Origin: an uncultured Clostridiaceae bacterium
Lineage (GTDB): Bacteria; Bacillota; Clostridia; Lachnospirales; Lachnospiraceae
Length of the DNA: 64,000 nt
Direction of reading: 5' to 3'
NCBI GenBank assembly: GCA_947177415.1
Contig: CAMWUK010000006.1
Location: 1 to 64,000, forward strand
Numbering within the stretch: position 1 is the first letter of the stretch; the number at the start of each line of letters is the position of its first letter. This document shows, piece after piece, positions 9,970-20,134 of this stretch. A program made the position numbers and the translations under genes. A model generated the notes under the pieces. That model had not been told where the DNA came from, did no database searches, and worked only from the letters and a program-made list of their open reading frames with translations.

Positions 9970-10230
9970 ATGCCACAAATTATACCAATTAAGGACTTGA
10001 AAAATACTTCGGAAATCTCCGATATGTGCCATAAGGCAGATGAGCCTATTTATATTACCAAAAACGGATATGGTGATATGGTTATTATGAGCATGGAAAT
10101 ATATGAGAATACAATGCGTCAGCTTACTATGTACCAAGATATTGAAATATCAGAGCAGCAGATAAAAAATGGTCAAACAAAAGATGCCAGAACTGCTTTG
10201 ACAGGAATGAGGAGAAAATATGGCATATAG
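9970..10230 (+). CDS. Type II antitoxin, Phd/YefM-like
   Basis: IIPIKDLKNTSEISDMCHKADEPIYITKNGYGDMVIMSMEIYE; overlaps the toxin ORF. Confidence 0.88.
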   Translation: MPQIIPIKDLKNTSEISDMCHKADEPIYITKNGYGDMVIMSMEIYENTMRQLTMYQDIEISEQQIKNGQTKDARTALTGMRRKYGI

Positions 10231-10531
10231 ATTGATTATTACTGAGCATGCTGACAAACTGCTTGATAGTATTATGTATCACCTGCTTTCCCGGTTAAAA
10301 AATGAACGAGCGGCGAAGCATCTGTTAGATGGAATTACAAATATATATGACCGTTTGGAAGAAAATCCACAACAATTTCCATTTAGCAGAGATTCCTATT
10401 TGGCAAGCAAAGGTTATCATGAAGCGATTGTACCACAGATGGATTATATAGTTGTATTTGATGTGCAAGCAGATATTGTGAATGTAGTTGGTGTATTTCA
10501 TCAGTTGGAGAATTACCAGAAAAAATTATAA
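10220..10531 (+). CDS. Type II toxin, RelE/ParE family
   Basis: YRLIITEHADKLLDSIMYHL...YHEAIVPQMDYIVVFDV...VNVVGVFHQLENY. Confidence 0.88.
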   Translation: MAYRLIITEHADKLLDSIMYHLLSRLKNERAAKHLLDGITNIYDRLEENPQQFPFSRDSYLASKGYHEAIVPQMDYIVVFDVQADIVNVVGVFHQLENYQKKL

Positions 10532-10754
10532 AAGAAGAAAAGAAATTGCTGATAATTACCGTAAAGCAATTGTAGAAGGCGAAAATGATGGCTGGATTGA
10601 AACAGATAATGCCTATTATGATTTTTCACTATCAATGCGACTTTTTGGAAGAATATGTCGAAAATAATAAGACAATTATCTTTGACTAAGATTATACAAA
10701 CTCCCAGTTTATAGGAGAATAGAACACAAATTGGAATTTAGAGAAAGGGATATT

Positions 10755-11279
10755 ATGACGTATAAATATTGCCCATTATGTGGAGCAAAACTGATAGGTA
10801 AGGAAGCTGGTGATGAAGGCATTGTTCCTTTTTGTACTGATTGTAATAAGTTATGGTTTGATACTTTTAGCAGTTGCTCAATAGTCCTTGTTGCTAATGA
10901 ATACAATGAAATTGCTTTATTAAGGCAAGGCTATCTGTCTGATAAATATACTTCTTTCGTTTCTGGTTATATAACTCCTGGAGAGTGTGCAGAAGATACA
11001 GCTATACGTGAGGTTAAAGAAGAAATCGGTGTAACACTTGATTCTCTCGAATATGCTGGAACATATTGGTTTGCCAAAAAGGAACTACTTATGCATGGTT
11101 TTATCGGAAGAGCTAAGAAATGTGTTCTTATTCTGTCACAAGAAGTTGATTCAGCAGAATGGGTACCAGCACAAGAGGTTGTGAAAACATTATTTCCAGA
11201 AGCACCAGGAAATGCTGCTTATGCAATTTATAAAATATTCATGGAAAAATTACATATAAATGGGAAGGTGTCGAAATGA
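10755..11279 (+). CDS. NUDIX hydrolase with N-terminal zinc ribbon
   Basis: CPLCGAKL...CTDC ribbon and GECAEDTAIREVKEEIG Nudix box. Confidence 0.9.
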   Translation: MTYKYCPLCGAKLIGKEAGDEGIVPFCTDCNKLWFDTFSSCSIVLVANEYNEIALLRQGYLSDKYTSFVSGYITPGECAEDTAIREVKEEIGVTLDSLEYAGTYWFAKKELLMHGFIGRAKKCVLILSQEVDSAEWVPAQEVVKTLFPEAPGNAAYAIYKIFMEKLHINGKVSK

Positions 11280-11707
11280 AAATTGCTAAGAAACATTTTG
11301 AGAGATTACTATTGCTTGTTATTGGTTTGGCATTAATTGTTTATTGTATTACTGATTGTAATAAAAAAACAACATCATTAAAATTTTCTTTCAGTAGTGG
11401 TGAGAAAACAGAATTTGAAGATAAAAAAAGTATATTCTTTAATGAAGAAAAAGATTTGATTACTTTAGATTCAATTTTAGAATTGGAAGATGGAAAAATA
11501 ACAATACAAGTAATTGATGTAGAAAATAATGATATTATATGGAGCAATACATATTCTAAGGATGAGAAGTTTGTAATAGAACTTAGAAAGATTCATAGTG
11601 ATTATGAATATATCTTGTCTGTTCAAGCAGAAGAAACAACAAAATTTAATTTAACTATTACTTCTGATGATAAACTTGCAAAAGAAGTAAGAAAGCCAAA
11701 TAAGTAA
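11276..11707 (+). CDS. Hypothetical membrane-anchored protein
   Basis: N-terminal TM; overlaps upstream stop. Confidence 0.55.
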   Translation: MKIAKKHFERLLLLVIGLALIVYCITDCNKKTTSLKFSFSSGEKTEFEDKKSIFFNEEKDLITLDSILELEDGKITIQVIDVENNDIIWSNTYSKDEKFVIELRKIHSDYEYILSVQAEETTKFNLTITSDDKLAKEVRKPNK

Positions 11708-11789
11708 AGGTACTTGCAAAAGCCGATTCAGACTATGAGTCTTAAAATATGAAGAAAATAAGTAAACTAAAATTTGGAGGTAAGCTAAA

Positions 11790-14231
11790 ATGAATACACC
11801 TTTATCATGGATAAAAGAATATGTACCAGAATTGGACTGTACAACACAGGAATATGTGGATGCAATGACATTATCTGGTACAAAAGTAGAAGGATATGAA
11901 GAATTAGACAAGAATTTAGAGAAAATCGTAGTAGGAAAAATTCTTAAAATTGAAAAACATCCAGATGCAGACAAGTTAATTATCTGCCAAGTACAGATCT
12001 CCGAAGAAGGAGAGCAGGTGCAGATTGTAACTGGTGCATCTAATGTAAAAGAAGGAGATAAAATTCCAGTTGTATTAGATGGGGGACGTGTGGCAGGAAG
12101 TGCCCATGATGACAAGCCTCATCCAGATGGAATTAAAATTAAAAAAGGAAAATTGCGGGGAGTAGAATCTTTTGGCATGATGTGTTCCATTGATGAATTA
12201 GGATCTACTACGGATATGTACCCAGATGCAGCACCAGATGGAATTTACATTTTAAGTGATAATGAAACATACAAAGATGCACCAATCGGCAGCAGTGTAC
12301 CGGAATTATTAGGACTTCATGACGTAGTGGTAGAGTATGAAGTGACATCAAACCGTGTGGATTGCTTTGGTATTCTTGGTATTGCAAGGGAAGCAGCAGC
12401 AACCTTTGACAAACCATTTTGTCCTCCTGTAGTAAAAGTAACAGAAAATAGCGAAAAGACCAGCGACTATATATCTGTAGATGTACAGGCAACAGATTTA
12501 TGTACCCGTTATGTGGCTAAAGTTGTAAAAAATATTAAAATTGCACCTTCACCAGAATGGATGCAGAGAAGATTGGCAGCAATTGGCATTCGTCCAATTA
12601 ACAATATTGTGGATATTACCAACTATGTTATGGCAGAATATTCACAGCCGATGCATGCTTATGACTTAGATACCATTGCAGGAAAGAAAATTATAGTAAA
12701 GAGAGCCGGAAAGGGTGAAAAATTTACCACCTTGGACGGACAAGAGAGAGAATTGGATGAAAGTATTTTAACCATTTGTGATGGTGAAAAAGCAATTGGT
12801 ATTGCTGGAATTATGGGTGGAGAAAATTCAAAAATTACAGATGATGTAACAACTATGTTGTTTGAGGCAGCATGCTTTGATGGAACAAATATACGTTTGT
12901 CTGGTAAGAAACTTGGCATGAGAACTGATGCACAGGCAAAATTTGAAAAAGGTTTAGACCCTAATACTGCTATGGAAGCTATGAACCGTGCCTGCCAGTT
13001 GATAACAGAACTTGGTGCTGGTGAAGTGGTGGGCGGATATGTAGACATATATCCAGAAGAAAGAAAACCAGAGCATGTGGCATATCATGTGGAGAAAATC
13101 AATAAATTATTAGGAACAGATATTGATGAAGATACCATGATTGGCTATTTTGAAAAGCTTGATTTTGCTGTTGACAGAGAAAAAAAGGAACTTATAATCC
13201 CTACTTGGAGACAAGATATCAAATGTCTTGCAGATGTAGCAGAGGAAGTGGCTCGTTTCTATGGCTATGATAAAATTCCAATGACACTTCCAAGTGGCTC
13301 ATGTACAAATGGTGGACTTACTTTGAAACTTCGTGTAGAGAAGATAGTAAGAAATGTAGCAGAACAATTTGGATTTTGTGAAGCAATGACTTACTCCTTT
13401 GAAAGTCCAAAGGTATTTGACAAATTAAGAATAGAGGAAAAAGATAGTCTTCGTGATACCGTTGTGATTACAAATCCTTTAGGAGAAGATTATAGTATAA
13501 TGCGTACTCTTCCATTAAATGGTATGCTGACTTCCCTTGCAACGAACTATAACCGTAGAAATAAAGATGTACGTTTATATGAAATTGCCAATATATATAT
13601 TCCAAAGGCATTGCCGGTTACAGAACTTCCGGACGAAAGAACACAATTGACATTAGGAATGTTTGGAAATGGAGATTTCTTTGATTTAAAGGGTGTGGTA
13701 GAAGAGGTTCTTGAAGCAGCCGGATTAAAAGAAATGAAAACATACAATCCAGATGCAGGAAAGAATTTCTTACATCCGGGAAGACAGGCAAATATTCTTT
13801 ATGGTGATAAAGTGGTTGGATATTTGGGTGAAGTGCATCCAGAAGTTTTAGATAGCTATGATATAGGAACAAAAGCTTATGTGGCAGTTTTGGATATGCC
13901 AACAGTGGTAGAGTTGTCTAACTTTGATATAAAATATACAGGAATTGCCAAATATCCTGCGGTAAGCAGAGACCTTAGCATGGTAATGAAAAAAGATATT
14001 TTAGTAGGCCAGGTAGAAGAAGTTATCCGCAAAAATGGCGGAAAATTATTGGAAAGCTGTACTTTATTTGATGTATACGAAGGAGAGCAGATTACAGAAG
14101 GTTATAAATCTGTGGCTTATTCCATTTCCTTCCGTGCAGCAGACCATACTTTAGAGGAAAAAGAAATTACTAATGTAATGGACAAAATTCTAAAAGGATT
14201 GGAAAAACTAGGAATTGAACTTCGTAAGTAG
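11790..14231 (+). CDS. pheT: Phenylalanine--tRNA ligase beta subunit
   Basis: MNTPLSWIKEYVPELD...; tRNA-binding, B3/B4 and B5 domains and ferredoxin-fold anticodon-binding C-terminus. Confidence 0.97.
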   Translation: MNTPLSWIKEYVPELDCTTQEYVDAMTLSGTKVEGYEELDKNLEKIVVGKILKIEKHPDADKLIICQVQISEEGEQVQIVTGASNVKEGDKIPVVLDGGRVAGSAHDDKPHPDGIKIKKGKLRGVESFGMMCSIDELGSTTDMYPDAAPDGIYILSDNETYKDAPIGSSVPELLGLHDVVVEYEVTSNRVDCFGILGIAREAAATFDKPFCPPVVKVTENSEKTSDYISVDVQATDLCTRYVAKVVKNIKIAPSPEWMQRRLAAIGIRPINNIVDITNYVMAEYSQPMHAYDLDTIAGKKIIVKRAGKGEKFTTLDGQERELDESILTICDGEKAIGIAGIMGGENSKITDDVTTMLFEAACFDGTNIRLSGKKLGMRTDAQAKFEKGLDPNTAMEAMNRACQLITELGAGEVVGGYVDIYPEERKPEHVAYHVEKINKLLGTDIDEDTMIGYFEKLDFAVDREKKELIIPTWRQDIKCLADVAEEVARFYGYDKIPMTLPSGSCTNGGLTLKLRVEKIVRNVAEQFGFCEAMTYSFESPKVFDKLRIEEKDSLRDTVVITNPLGEDYSIMRTLPLNGMLTSLATNYNRRNKDVRLYEIANIYIPKALPVTELPDERTQLTLGMFGNGDFFDLKGVVEEVLEAAGLKEMKTYNPDAGKNFLHPGRQANILYGDKVVGYLGEVHPEVLDSYDIGTKAYVAVLDMPTVVELSNFDIKYTGIAKYPAVSRDLSMVMKKDILVGQVEEVIRKNGGKLLESCTLFDVYEGEQITEGYKSVAYSISFRAADHTLEEKEITNVMDKILKGLEKLGIELRK

Positions 14232-14251
14232 GATATAAACCGAAGACATAA

Positions 14252-14386
14252 GTAACTGTTCAGAACTATGAACAGTTACGTTCTAAGCCCATAATAATTC
14301 GCCTTCGGCGAAGGGCTTAGAACAATCAAAATTTAATTTTTCTTACGAAACACGCAGTAAATGCGTGTTTCTACCTGAATAGTTAC
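14252..14386 (-). mobile_element. Type II palindromic MITE-like element, reverse orientation, 135 bp
   Basis: Exact 8-bp duplication agacataa (14244-14251 / 14387-14394). Confidence 0.92.
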
Positions 14387-14401
14387 AGACATAATACAAA
14401 A

Positions 14402-14450
14402 GAAAACAATACGCTATAGTCAGAATAAGGCTGTGGCGTGTTGTTTTTAA
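14402..14450 (+). terminator. Intrinsic terminator downstream of pheT
   Basis: aaaacaatacgctatag...ctgtggcgtgttgttttt. Confidence 0.7.
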
Positions 14451-14576
14451 TTTGTAAGTAACAGTTCAATAATAAAATTTAGTTTACTGGAGAATGGAGA
14501 ATTGATATAATAGGTTCAAACTATTTTGGAATTGTAAAATAGAATGTAACGGTAGGTAAGAAAGGCGGAGAGGGGT

Positions 14577-15035
14577 ATGAAAGCCAAAACGGTGAAAAAA
14601 TGGGGAAAACCAGTAGTTGTTGGCATTTTTGTTGTGTATCTGGTGGTTTTGGCATATTTTTTGTTCTTTAGTGAGCGGTATGGCAGGGGAACAACTGGAG
14701 AATATCATTATAACTTAATCCCACTACAGGAAATTAAGCGTTTTATTAAATACAGGGATGTTATTGGATGGGAAGGATTCATTGTGAATATATTCGGAAA
14801 TGTACTTGCTTTTGCACCTTTTGGGTTTTTATTGCCTATTGTAAGCAAGCAGAATAGAACTTTCTTCTGTGTGGTATTATATAGTTTTGAATTTAGCCTG
14901 TTTATAGAATTGATTCAGTTATCTTTTCAAGTGGGAACTTTTGATGTAGATGATTTGTTGATGAATACAATGGGCGGAATGTTAGGATATTTGTTTTTCC
15001 TTACACAAAAGAAACGATTGAAATACTTTTTATAG
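14577..15035 (+). CDS. VanZ-family membrane protein
   Basis: YHYNLIPLQEIKRFI...NIFGNVLAFAPFGFLLP...IELIQLSFQVGTFDVDDLLMNTMGGMLGYL. Confidence 0.92.
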   Translation: MKAKTVKKWGKPVVVGIFVVYLVVLAYFLFFSERYGRGTTGEYHYNLIPLQEIKRFIKYRDVIGWEGFIVNIFGNVLAFAPFGFLLPIVSKQNRTFFCVVLYSFEFSLFIELIQLSFQVGTFDVDDLLMNTMGGMLGYLFFLTQKKRLKYFL

Positions 15036-15045
15036 ATGATTAGGC

Positions 15046-15178
15046 GTAACAGTTCAGGTAGGTCTGCACACTCCGCTGTGCAGACCGTATAAAAGAATAA
15101 AACAGGAGGGGAATGGGGCAATTTATATGCGAAGCTTGCCCCATTCCGTAACAGAGCAGCCCCCGGCTGAACTGTTAC
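15046..15178 (+). mobile_element. Type I palindromic MITE-like element, 133 bp
   Basis: Same sequence family as 7760-7892; decayed duplication gattaggc/gatcagac (6/8). Confidence 0.85.
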
Positions 15179-15232
15179 GATCAGACAGGTGACTTGTGTG
15201 AATAATTAAGGATAAAGAAAAGGAGAAGAAAT

Positions 15233-15556
15233 ATGGGAAGAAAAAATGAATATGCGTCTATTGAACAATACAAATCTATTCCGGGATTAATTTCCATCTT
15301 GATGGGTTTTGGAGTTGTTATGGGATATGTGTTGTTATTTTTAATGGCATATATGGCAGAAGGAGAAGCAGGTCTTTGGATAGGGGTGTTAGGATTTTTC
15401 CTATTTTTTGTAATCATAGGAGCTATTGTAATGGCAATTAAGGGACTTCGTGATCCAGATGCCCAAAATACCAGACCAATTGTTGGATTAATTGAAAATA
15501 GTATATTATTTATATGTGTTTTGGTGTTGTATTTTGTAGGTGTGACAAAAGGATAA
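15233..15556 (+). CDS. Small membrane protein
   Basis: Three predicted TM helices; RBS aaggagaag. Confidence 0.6.
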   Translation: MGRKNEYASIEQYKSIPGLISILMGFGVVMGYVLLFLMAYMAEGEAGLWIGVLGFFLFFVIIGAIVMAIKGLRDPDAQNTRPIVGLIENSILFICVLVLYFVGVTKG

Positions 15557-15589
15557 ATGCACTTGGGAAGAAGGAATATTCCATTTGTA

Positions 15590-15646
15590 AAGAACTTCTT
15601 AATAGACTGTTATATGTTTTCGTCTATTAGGAAGTTTTTTGTCTGC
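15590..15646 (+). terminator. Intrinsic terminator
   Basis: aagaacttcttaatagac...gtctattaggaagttttttg. Confidence 0.75.
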
Positions 15647-15664
15647 TTATAAAAAAAGTCACAA

Positions 15665-15712
15665 ATTGTAAGTTTTCTGTAAGGATTTCCATAAAAAAGA
15701 TATGGTAGGATA
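15665..15712 (+). promoter_or_regulatory. Response-regulator-like box and -10 region (copy A)
   Basis: attgtaagttttctgtaaggattt-N12-tatggtaggat; same layout at 18069-18116. Confidence 0.6.
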
Positions 15713-15752
15713 AAACAAATGAATATTAAGAGTAATGGAGGATGGAATAAAC

Positions 15753-18050
15753 ATGAAAAAGAATTTATGGAAAAAGATTCTTCTTCTGTTTTGCATGGTA
15801 TTATGTCTGTTAGGAATTTTTCGCCAAGAAGGTATGATAAAAGCAGAAACAGGAGAGAAAAAAGAAAATAATCAGTTTGACATAGAGGCAGAAACTGCAC
15901 TTGGCAACTATGTAAAAGTAGGCAGAAACAGTCAGATGAAAGTAACAATTACCAATCATGGTGAGAATTTTAATGGACTGATTCAAATCATTACTGTGGT
16001 AAATAATTATAATACTATGAAGCAGAAAGATTTTTCTATTGGAAAAGGAGAAACAAAAAACATAGAAATCCCTTTTCGTATGCAAAGTGGTTATAAGAAT
16101 ATATTAGTGCGTATTACAGATGAAGATGAAAAAGTACTTAAGAAAGTACGGATAAAAGTAACTTTATCAGACAGTTATGAGTATTTGACAGGTGTGCTTA
16201 CAGAAAATAAACCAGATATGGGATATTTACAGAATTATACAAATGTAACCTGGTTAGATAAGAAGAATATGCCAGAGACTGCAGAGGAAATAGATGCTTT
16301 AGATCGGATTTATATCAATGATTTTCAGACAGCAAAGCTTAGCAAGGAACAATACAAGACTTTAAAGACATGGGTAGAAGAAGGTGGAGACTTAGTTATA
16401 GGAACAGGAAAAAATGCTAGTGATACCCTTGGAATATTTCAGGATGATTTTTTGAAAGGGAAAATAGGAGAATTATTAAGTGACAATAGAGTTAAGTTAT
16501 CCTTTGAAGGAGAGACCATTTATGAAGATAAAAAAGGAAATTACAATATACACAGTATTTCAGCAGGAAAAGGGAGTATTTGGGTATATGATGTAAATCT
16601 GGCAGTTGCTAACAATGAATGGAAAGAAAAAGGGGAAAGGTATATAAATTACCAGCTCAACCAACAATTTGGAATAACAGAATTTCCGAATACAGGAAAT
16701 GAGGATGGTCTATATGTAGGTGATGAATTACAAGTAAAGGATGCCAGCAATCTTCCTAATATATTTTTTTATGGTATCGTTTTTTTGATTTATGTTATAT
16801 GTGTTTCTTTTGGTGTTTATTTTATTTTAAAGAAAAGGGATAAACTGGAAAAAACATGGATGGCGGTTCCAGTATTGGCTTTTTTCTTTATTATAGTAGT
16901 ATATATAATGGCAAGTAATACACGAATTTCAGGACCATTTATCATGTATCGGGGAGAGATTCGTTTTTCTGATGAGAATGATACGAATCCCAAAGAAAAA
17001 AATATTTTACAGATTAGTTCTGCCAATAATCAAAATTATACATTAGCAATACCAGAAGGAAGAACCGTATATTCAGAAGAGGGAGATGTTGATTCGGAGC
17101 AGACAACTTCCTCTGATAACTATAAGCTTGGTTTTTATGAAGGAGAGAAGAACCAGTATGTATCTGTAAAATATGTATCAGCTTTTGAGAAAAATCTCCT
17201 TATATCTGAACAAAACCGTAAGATGGGAAAAGGTTATGAAAGTAAGATTAATAGTGAACAATTCCATTGTCAGGGAACTTTTACAAACCATACGGGATAT
17301 ACTCTCAAATATGCTGTTTTGATAACAGAAAACGAATGCCATATACTAGGTACTATAAAAGATGGGGAAACAAAAGAAATTAATAAAAATACTCTAATAT
17401 CAACAGATAATAGGGATGCATTTTCAGAGAGATTGTTTGGTACAAAAGATGAAAAAAAAATGACAGTAGAAGCTATACGTTATCAAACTGTATTCTATGA
17501 TGGGTTGTTTGAAGGGAATGAAGGGGTTTTCTCTTGCATTGATTTAAAAGAAGACAGGGAAAAAATGAATGGGGAGTGGGGTATTGACTGTGATGGAATT
17601 ACCACCTGCAGGATGCCTGTAGAGATAGATTATACTTATAAAAGTGATGAATTTGTGCCAAATCTTCTTGTAGCAGCTAAGGATGTAGATGGTGTAATAG
17701 ACTCGGATTATACTTTTAATTATTCTAAGACACGAAGCGTGGATATGGAATACACCCTAAAACAGGGAGATACTTTAACAGGGATATATTATTTGAAAGA
17801 TGGCAATCCTTCTATGGATCAGAAAGAAGAAGCTGTTTTTGATGGTGAAGTTTTGCTTTATAATTATAAGACAGGGAAATATGAGTTGGTTTTTGAAAGT
17901 GGTAAGGAAAAAAGCATAAGAAAAACCGGGAATTATGTAAATAAAGAGAATATATTAAAAATCCGGTTTAAAACCAACAAAAGAACAAATAATGAGGAAG
18001 AATGGGAGTACCTTCCAGTGATATCATTATCTGTAAAAAAGGCTGAATAG
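15753..18050 (+). CDS. Large secreted/membrane protein with Ig-like and GATase1-like regions (paralog A)
   Basis: Signal peptide, GNYVKVGRNSQMKVTITNHG Ig-like segment, WVEEGGDLVIGTG segment, central TM pair; paralogous to 20135-22513. Confidence 0.7.
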   Translation: MKKNLWKKILLLFCMVLCLLGIFRQEGMIKAETGEKKENNQFDIEAETALGNYVKVGRNSQMKVTITNHGENFNGLIQIITVVNNYNTMKQKDFSIGKGETKNIEIPFRMQSGYKNILVRITDEDEKVLKKVRIKVTLSDSYEYLTGVLTENKPDMGYLQNYTNVTWLDKKNMPETAEEIDALDRIYINDFQTAKLSKEQYKTLKTWVEEGGDLVIGTGKNASDTLGIFQDDFLKGKIGELLSDNRVKLSFEGETIYEDKKGNYNIHSISAGKGSIWVYDVNLAVANNEWKEKGERYINYQLNQQFGITEFPNTGNEDGLYVGDELQVKDASNLPNIFFYGIVFLIYVICVSFGVYFILKKRDKLEKTWMAVPVLAFFFIIVVYIMASNTRISGPFIMYRGEIRFSDENDTNPKEKNILQISSANNQNYTLAIPEGRTVYSEEGDVDSEQTTSSDNYKLGFYEGEKNQYVSVKYVSAFEKNLLISEQNRKMGKGYESKINSEQFHCQGTFTNHTGYTLKYAVLITENECHILGTIKDGETKEINKNTLISTDNRDAFSERLFGTKDEKKMTVEAIRYQTVFYDGLFEGNEGVFSCIDLKEDREKMNGEWGIDCDGITTCRMPVEIDYTYKSDEFVPNLLVAAKDVDGVIDSDYTFNYSKTRSVDMEYTLKQGDTLTGIYYLKDGNPSMDQKEEAVFDGEVLLYNYKTGKYELVFESGKEKSIRKTGNYVNKENILKIRFKTNKRTNNEEEWEYLPVISLSVKKAE

Positions 18051-18068
18051 TAATATAAAGTTTAAAAT

Positions 18069-18117
18069 ATTGTAAGTTTTTTGTAAGGATTTTTTCTCAA
18101 AATCTATGGTAGGATAT
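18069..18117 (+). promoter_or_regulatory. Response-regulator-like box and -10 region (copy B)
   Basis: attgtaagttttttgtaaggattt-N12-tatggtaggat. Confidence 0.6.
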
Positions 18118-18153
18118 AGAAGATATATCGGACTATAAGAAAGGGGAGATAAG

Positions 18154-18849
18154 ATGCCGGGAGCAAGTATTCTAGTAGTAGATGATGATAAAGAAATTGC
18201 AGATTTAGTAGAAATTCATCTGGTTAGTGATGGTTATCAGGTATACAAAGCAAATAGTGCAAAAGAAGGCATGGAAATATTTGAAAGAGAACAGATTGAT
18301 TTGATGATTTTAGATATTATGATGCCGGAAGTGGATGGACTAACAATGTGTAATATGGTTCGGGAGAAGAGTAATCTTCCTATTATTATGCTTAGTGCAA
18401 AGTCTACAGATCTGGATAAAATTGTAGGACTTAGTAATGGTGCAGATGACTATGTAATTAAGCCTTTTAATCCACTAGAACTTATGGCAAGGGTAAAATC
18501 CCAATTAAGAAGATATACCACCTTTAATGTGCCACAAGAACGGCAGGCAAAAGAGATTGTGGTAAGTAATTTACGTATTGATACGATAAACCATAAAGTG
18601 ATTGCCAATGAAAAAGAGGTAAAACTCACACCAATTGAGTTTAAAATAGTCACATTGCTTGCCTCCCATCCAGGGAAAGTGTATAGCACAGATGAGATTT
18701 TTGAACAGGTGTGGAATGAGAAGATGTATGAGGCGAATAATACAGTTATGGTACATATCAGACGTTTAAGGGAAAAAATAGAGATAAACCCTCGAAATGC
18801 CAAGATTATCAAAACAGTATGGGGAGTGGGATATAAAATCGATGAATAA
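18154..18849 (+). CDS. OmpR-family response regulator (VanR-like)
   Basis: ILVVDDDKEIADLVEIHL...LMILDIMMPEVDG...winged-helix C-terminus WGVGYKI. Confidence 0.95.
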   Translation: MPGASILVVDDDKEIADLVEIHLVSDGYQVYKANSAKEGMEIFEREQIDLMILDIMMPEVDGLTMCNMVREKSNLPIIMLSAKSTDLDKIVGLSNGADDYVIKPFNPLELMARVKSQLRRYTTFNVPQERQAKEIVVSNLRIDTINHKVIANEKEVKLTPIEFKIVTLLASHPGKVYSTDEIFEQVWNEKMYEANNTVMVHIRRLREKIEINPRNAKIIKTVWGVGYKIDE

Positions 18850-20119
18850 TTTTTGGAGAAGTTTTCGGTTTAAAATAATGCTTTACAGCCTGTTAAGCTT
18901 AATTTTAGCATTGATAACAGAAGTTGTATTGATTACAGGAATTTTCTTTGCAGTTGATCTTTTTACTAAAGATAGATTGAAAGTTTCTACACAGGAGATG
19001 GTGGAGAAGACAGTGACAGAAGAGGTTTTGGAAGAAAACTTGGACGAAAAAGATACAGAAGAAGACAAAAAGCCAGAGTATAGACCAAAAGACAAGATTG
19101 CAAATGAAGTGATTGTGGCGAATGGTTCTAGGAAAAGATTTCTCGCTCATATTGAGAAGATACAAAGATTTCTTTACCTATTAATTACGATTGCCATTTT
19201 GATTTATATAGGAATCTTTCTGACATATTTTCACATGTTTACCCACAAAACATCAGATTATCTGGCAGAAATATCTAATGGAATTGATGAGATCGCAAAA
19301 GGAGATTTCCGCAAATCTGTGAGAGTTATAGGAGAAGATGAAATTGCTAATATTGCAGAAAAGATAAACAATATGACAAGGGAAATACAGACATTGATTG
19401 AGAATGAACGGGATTATGAGAAAGAAAAAAGTGATTTGATTACCAATGTGGCACACGATTTGCGGACACCTTTGACTTCTGTTATTGGTTATCTTGATTT
19501 AGTAAAAAGAAAAAACGAATTGACAAATGAAGATAGAGAAAAGTATGTCACTATTGCTTATGATAAATCAAAACGCTTGGAAAAACTTATTAACGATTTA
19601 TTTGAGTTTACCAAAGTGGGAGCAGAGAAGGTACAAATAAATAAGCACAACTTGAATTTTAAAAAGTTTATGCAGCAAATGGTGGAGGAATTCTACCCTA
19701 GTTTTGAAGAGGCTAAATTGGAATGTATTGTGCAAGACGAATTGGTACAAGGACGGCTTATGGCAGATCCGGACTTGCTGGCAAGGGGAATTGCCAATTT
19801 GTTTAGCAATGCAGTAAAGTATGGAAAAGATGGAAAAGTGATAAGAGTCTGTTTAAAAGAGGATGAAGAAAGCATTTATCTGACTTTAACCAATTTTGGA
19901 GAGATTATTTCAGAGGAAGATTTGGGACATATTTTTGATAAGTTTTTCCGGGTGGAGAATTCCCGTTCACTAGAAACTGGAGGAACTGGTCTGGGACTTG
20001 CCATAGCAAAGAAGGTAATCCTTTTACATCGTGGGCAAATTAGTGTATCCAGTGATTATAAAGGAACTGTATTTTCTATTACCTTGCCAATAGGAGAACT
20101 AGCAGAAAAAAATAAATAG
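18842..20119 (+). CDS. Sensor histidine kinase (HAMP, HisKA, HATPase)
   Basis: DLITNVAHDLRTPLTSVIGYLDL H-box; GGTGLGLAIAKK; overlaps response regulator stop. Confidence 0.95.
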   Translation: MNNFWRSFRFKIMLYSLLSLILALITEVVLITGIFFAVDLFTKDRLKVSTQEMVEKTVTEEVLEENLDEKDTEEDKKPEYRPKDKIANEVIVANGSRKRFLAHIEKIQRFLYLLITIAILIYIGIFLTYFHMFTHKTSDYLAEISNGIDEIAKGDFRKSVRVIGEDEIANIAEKINNMTREIQTLIENERDYEKEKSDLITNVAHDLRTPLTSVIGYLDLVKRKNELTNEDREKYVTIAYDKSKRLEKLINDLFEFTKVGAEKVQINKHNLNFKKFMQQMVEEFYPSFEEAKLECIVQDELVQGRLMADPDLLARGIANLFSNAVKYGKDGKVIRVCLKEDEESIYLTLTNFGEIISEEDLGHIFDKFFRVENSRSLETGGTGLGLAIAKKVILLHRGQISVSSDYKGTVFSITLPIGELAEKNK

Positions 20120-20134
20120 AAAGGAAAAGAAATC

